From JADGHX01 sp963837755 (lineage in GTDB: Bacteria > Pseudomonadota > Gammaproteobacteria > Steroidobacterales > Steroidobacteraceae), in the NCBI GenBank assembly GCA_963837755.1, contig CAWIOP010000001.1:744001-808000 (forward strand): 64,000 bases of DNA. The letters are read 5' to 3'. Under the pieces are notes generated by a model. The model saw nothing but the letters and a program-made list of their open reading frames with translations. It did no database searches and was not told where the DNA came from. This document shows positions 63,083 through 64,000 of the stretch, one piece after another (positions within the stretch are counted from its first letter, which is position 1; each line of letters starts with the position of its first letter). Position numbers and translations under genes: made by a program.

Positions 63083-64000
63083 CTACACGGCGACGGGCCC
63101 CGGCCGGTCGGCCTCGATGACAAACTGGCGTAACGTGCGGGCGCGGCTCGTGCGCTCCTTCACCGTGTCGAGCGAGATGAGGTCGGCGGTAAGACGCTCG
63201 CGCCGGATGTCGAGCCGCAGATAGCCGCGATGCTCGCCGTCTGCCATCAGCAGGTTCGGGTTCGCCGCGCGCCAGCCGTCGAGCATCTTCTGCGGCGTGC
63301 CCTGTGACGATACGGACGTGGTGACGAACTCCGAGGCAACAACAGGCGACTGCAGGTCGGCCGCGTCCCGATGCAGGCCGCTCACGATGAACGCATGCAC
63401 ATCGCCTGACAACACCACGGGGTTTGCCACCTTACGCTCGGCCAAGTCATGGAGCAGGCGTTCGCGCGCCTTCGGATACCCGTTCCACCCGTCGGCCCAG
63501 AAGCGCTGGCCCGGGCCCGGGTCTTCGTCGATGTAGGACATGACGGTGCCTTGCGCGAGCAGATTCCACCGGGCTGCGGACCCCGCAAGCTGCTGGGAAA
63601 GCCACGCCTCCTGCTCGCGCCCGAGCATGGTTCTCGACGGGTCCTTCAGCTCTGCGCAGTCCTGCAGGCGCCGCTGGCCCCTGCCGTCCGGGTTGCGGCA
63701 GGCCGAGGGCGAGCGGAACTGGCGCTGGTCGAGCACGCAGAGCGTGGCGAGGTCGCCGAATGAACGCGCCGCGTGGATGCGCATGCTGCTGCCGCTTGGC
63801 CGCGCCTGTGCCGGCAATGGCATGTGCTCGTAATACGCGCGATAGGCCGCGAGCCTGCGGGCGCGAAACGCTTCGACCGACATGGGCGCGTCCGCAATGT
63901 CGCCCCCGTAGTCGTTGAAAACCTCGTGGTCGTCCCAGGTGACGAGCCACGGGCAGGCGGCGTGGGCCGCCGCCAGGTCTGGGTCACTCTTATATAACGC
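63083..64000 (-). CDS. PhoD-like alkaline phosphatase, 5' end beyond window
   Basis: A metal-dependent phosphatase/phosphodiesterase of the PhoD (metallophos_2) type, open to the window edge. Visible motifs are LVTWDDHEVFNDYGG (Asp-Asp-His metal ligands) about 25 residues in, MLGREQEAWLSQQL, RWNLLAQGTVMSYID, VVLSGDVHAFIVSGL (GDxH) and ASEFVTTSVSSQG. These are the conserved active-site set and the C-terminus of the family; about 305 codons are present of an expected 500-550. The N-terminal Fn3-like domain and Tat signal are outside the window. Confidence 0.9.
   Translation of the reverse strand, partial: ALYKSDPDLAAAHAACPWLVTWDDHEVFNDYGGDIADAPMSVEAFRARRLAAYRAYYEHMPLPAQARPSGSSMRIHAARSFGDLATLCVLDQRQFRSPSACRNPDGRGQRRLQDCAELKDPSRTMLGREQEAWLSQQLAGSAARWNLLAQGTVMSYIDEDPGPGQRFWADGWNGYPKARERLLHDLAERKVANPVVLSGDVHAFIVSGLHRDAADLQSPVVASEFVTTSVSSQGTPQKMLDGWRAANPNLLMADGEHRGYLRLDIRRERLTADLISLDTVKERTSRARTLRQFVIEADRPGPVAV

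Overview
The window is a GC-rich gammaproteobacterial chromosome segment. Supporting this are a large FadE-type acyl-CoA dehydrogenase, minCDE, an ExeA/GspB pair, rimO, dinB and an exosortase/exopolysaccharide locus. The overall style resembles the Steroidobacterales/Nevskiales/Xanthomonadales side of the class, but no rRNA or other phylogenetic marker is present, so this is only a suggestion. No rRNA, tRNA, CRISPR array or intact transposase gene was recognised. The left edge cuts malate dehydrogenase and the right edge cuts a PhoD-like phosphatase.

1-31.7 kb is mainly housekeeping: mdh, fadE, a DUF4399 protein, dinB, exeA(gspA)-gspB, a pair of receiver-domain signalling genes (one ending in a TonB C-terminal domain, one in a Ser/Thr kinase), an Npt/Tlc-like transporter coupled to an exported-looking SDR protein, a decayed molybdenum-hydroxylase pseudogene, an M20 amidohydrolase, WD40 and CobW genes, methyltransferases, rimO, a ModE-like regulator with modA, minC-minD-minE and glmS. 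Two copies of an 83-bp hairpin repeat sit before dinB and between minC and minD. Two perfect inverted-repeat elements fill the 0.57 kb between minE and glmS.

31.8-57.5 kb is an exopolysaccharide and protein-sorting region: a PrsT-like TPR lipoprotein, a WecA/MraY-family initiating transferase, five glycosyltransferases, an O-antigen-ligase-like polymerase, two methyltransferases, a hexapeptide acyltransferase, a Wzx-type flippase, a secreted glycosidase-like protein, an exosortase of the XrtD (VPLPA-CTERM) type, a tyrosine-autokinase-like ATPase, a Wzz-type chain-length protein, an outer-membrane barrel and a Wza-type export protein. Two probable sorted substrates with VPLPG/VPLPA C-termini lie at 55.4-57.5 kb. 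A repeat domain in one of them recurs five times in the large secreted protein at 31.8-33.9 kb, linking the two ends of the region. A good Pho-box candidate precedes the exosortase gene.

57.6-62.9 kb is one probable operon for a TonB energy system: a DUF2341-LamG-ExbB fusion, ExbD, TonB, a large porin and a periplasmic coiled-coil protein.

Eight single-nucleotide frame disruptions were inferred by reading where one family continues in another frame: one in the exo/endonuclease-phosphatase gene, one in glmS, two in the Wzz gene, one in the exbB fusion, one in exbD and two in tonB. All are repaired by adding or removing one base, and several lie in short G/C runs, so sequence error is the leading explanation; real mutation cannot be excluded from the sequence alone.
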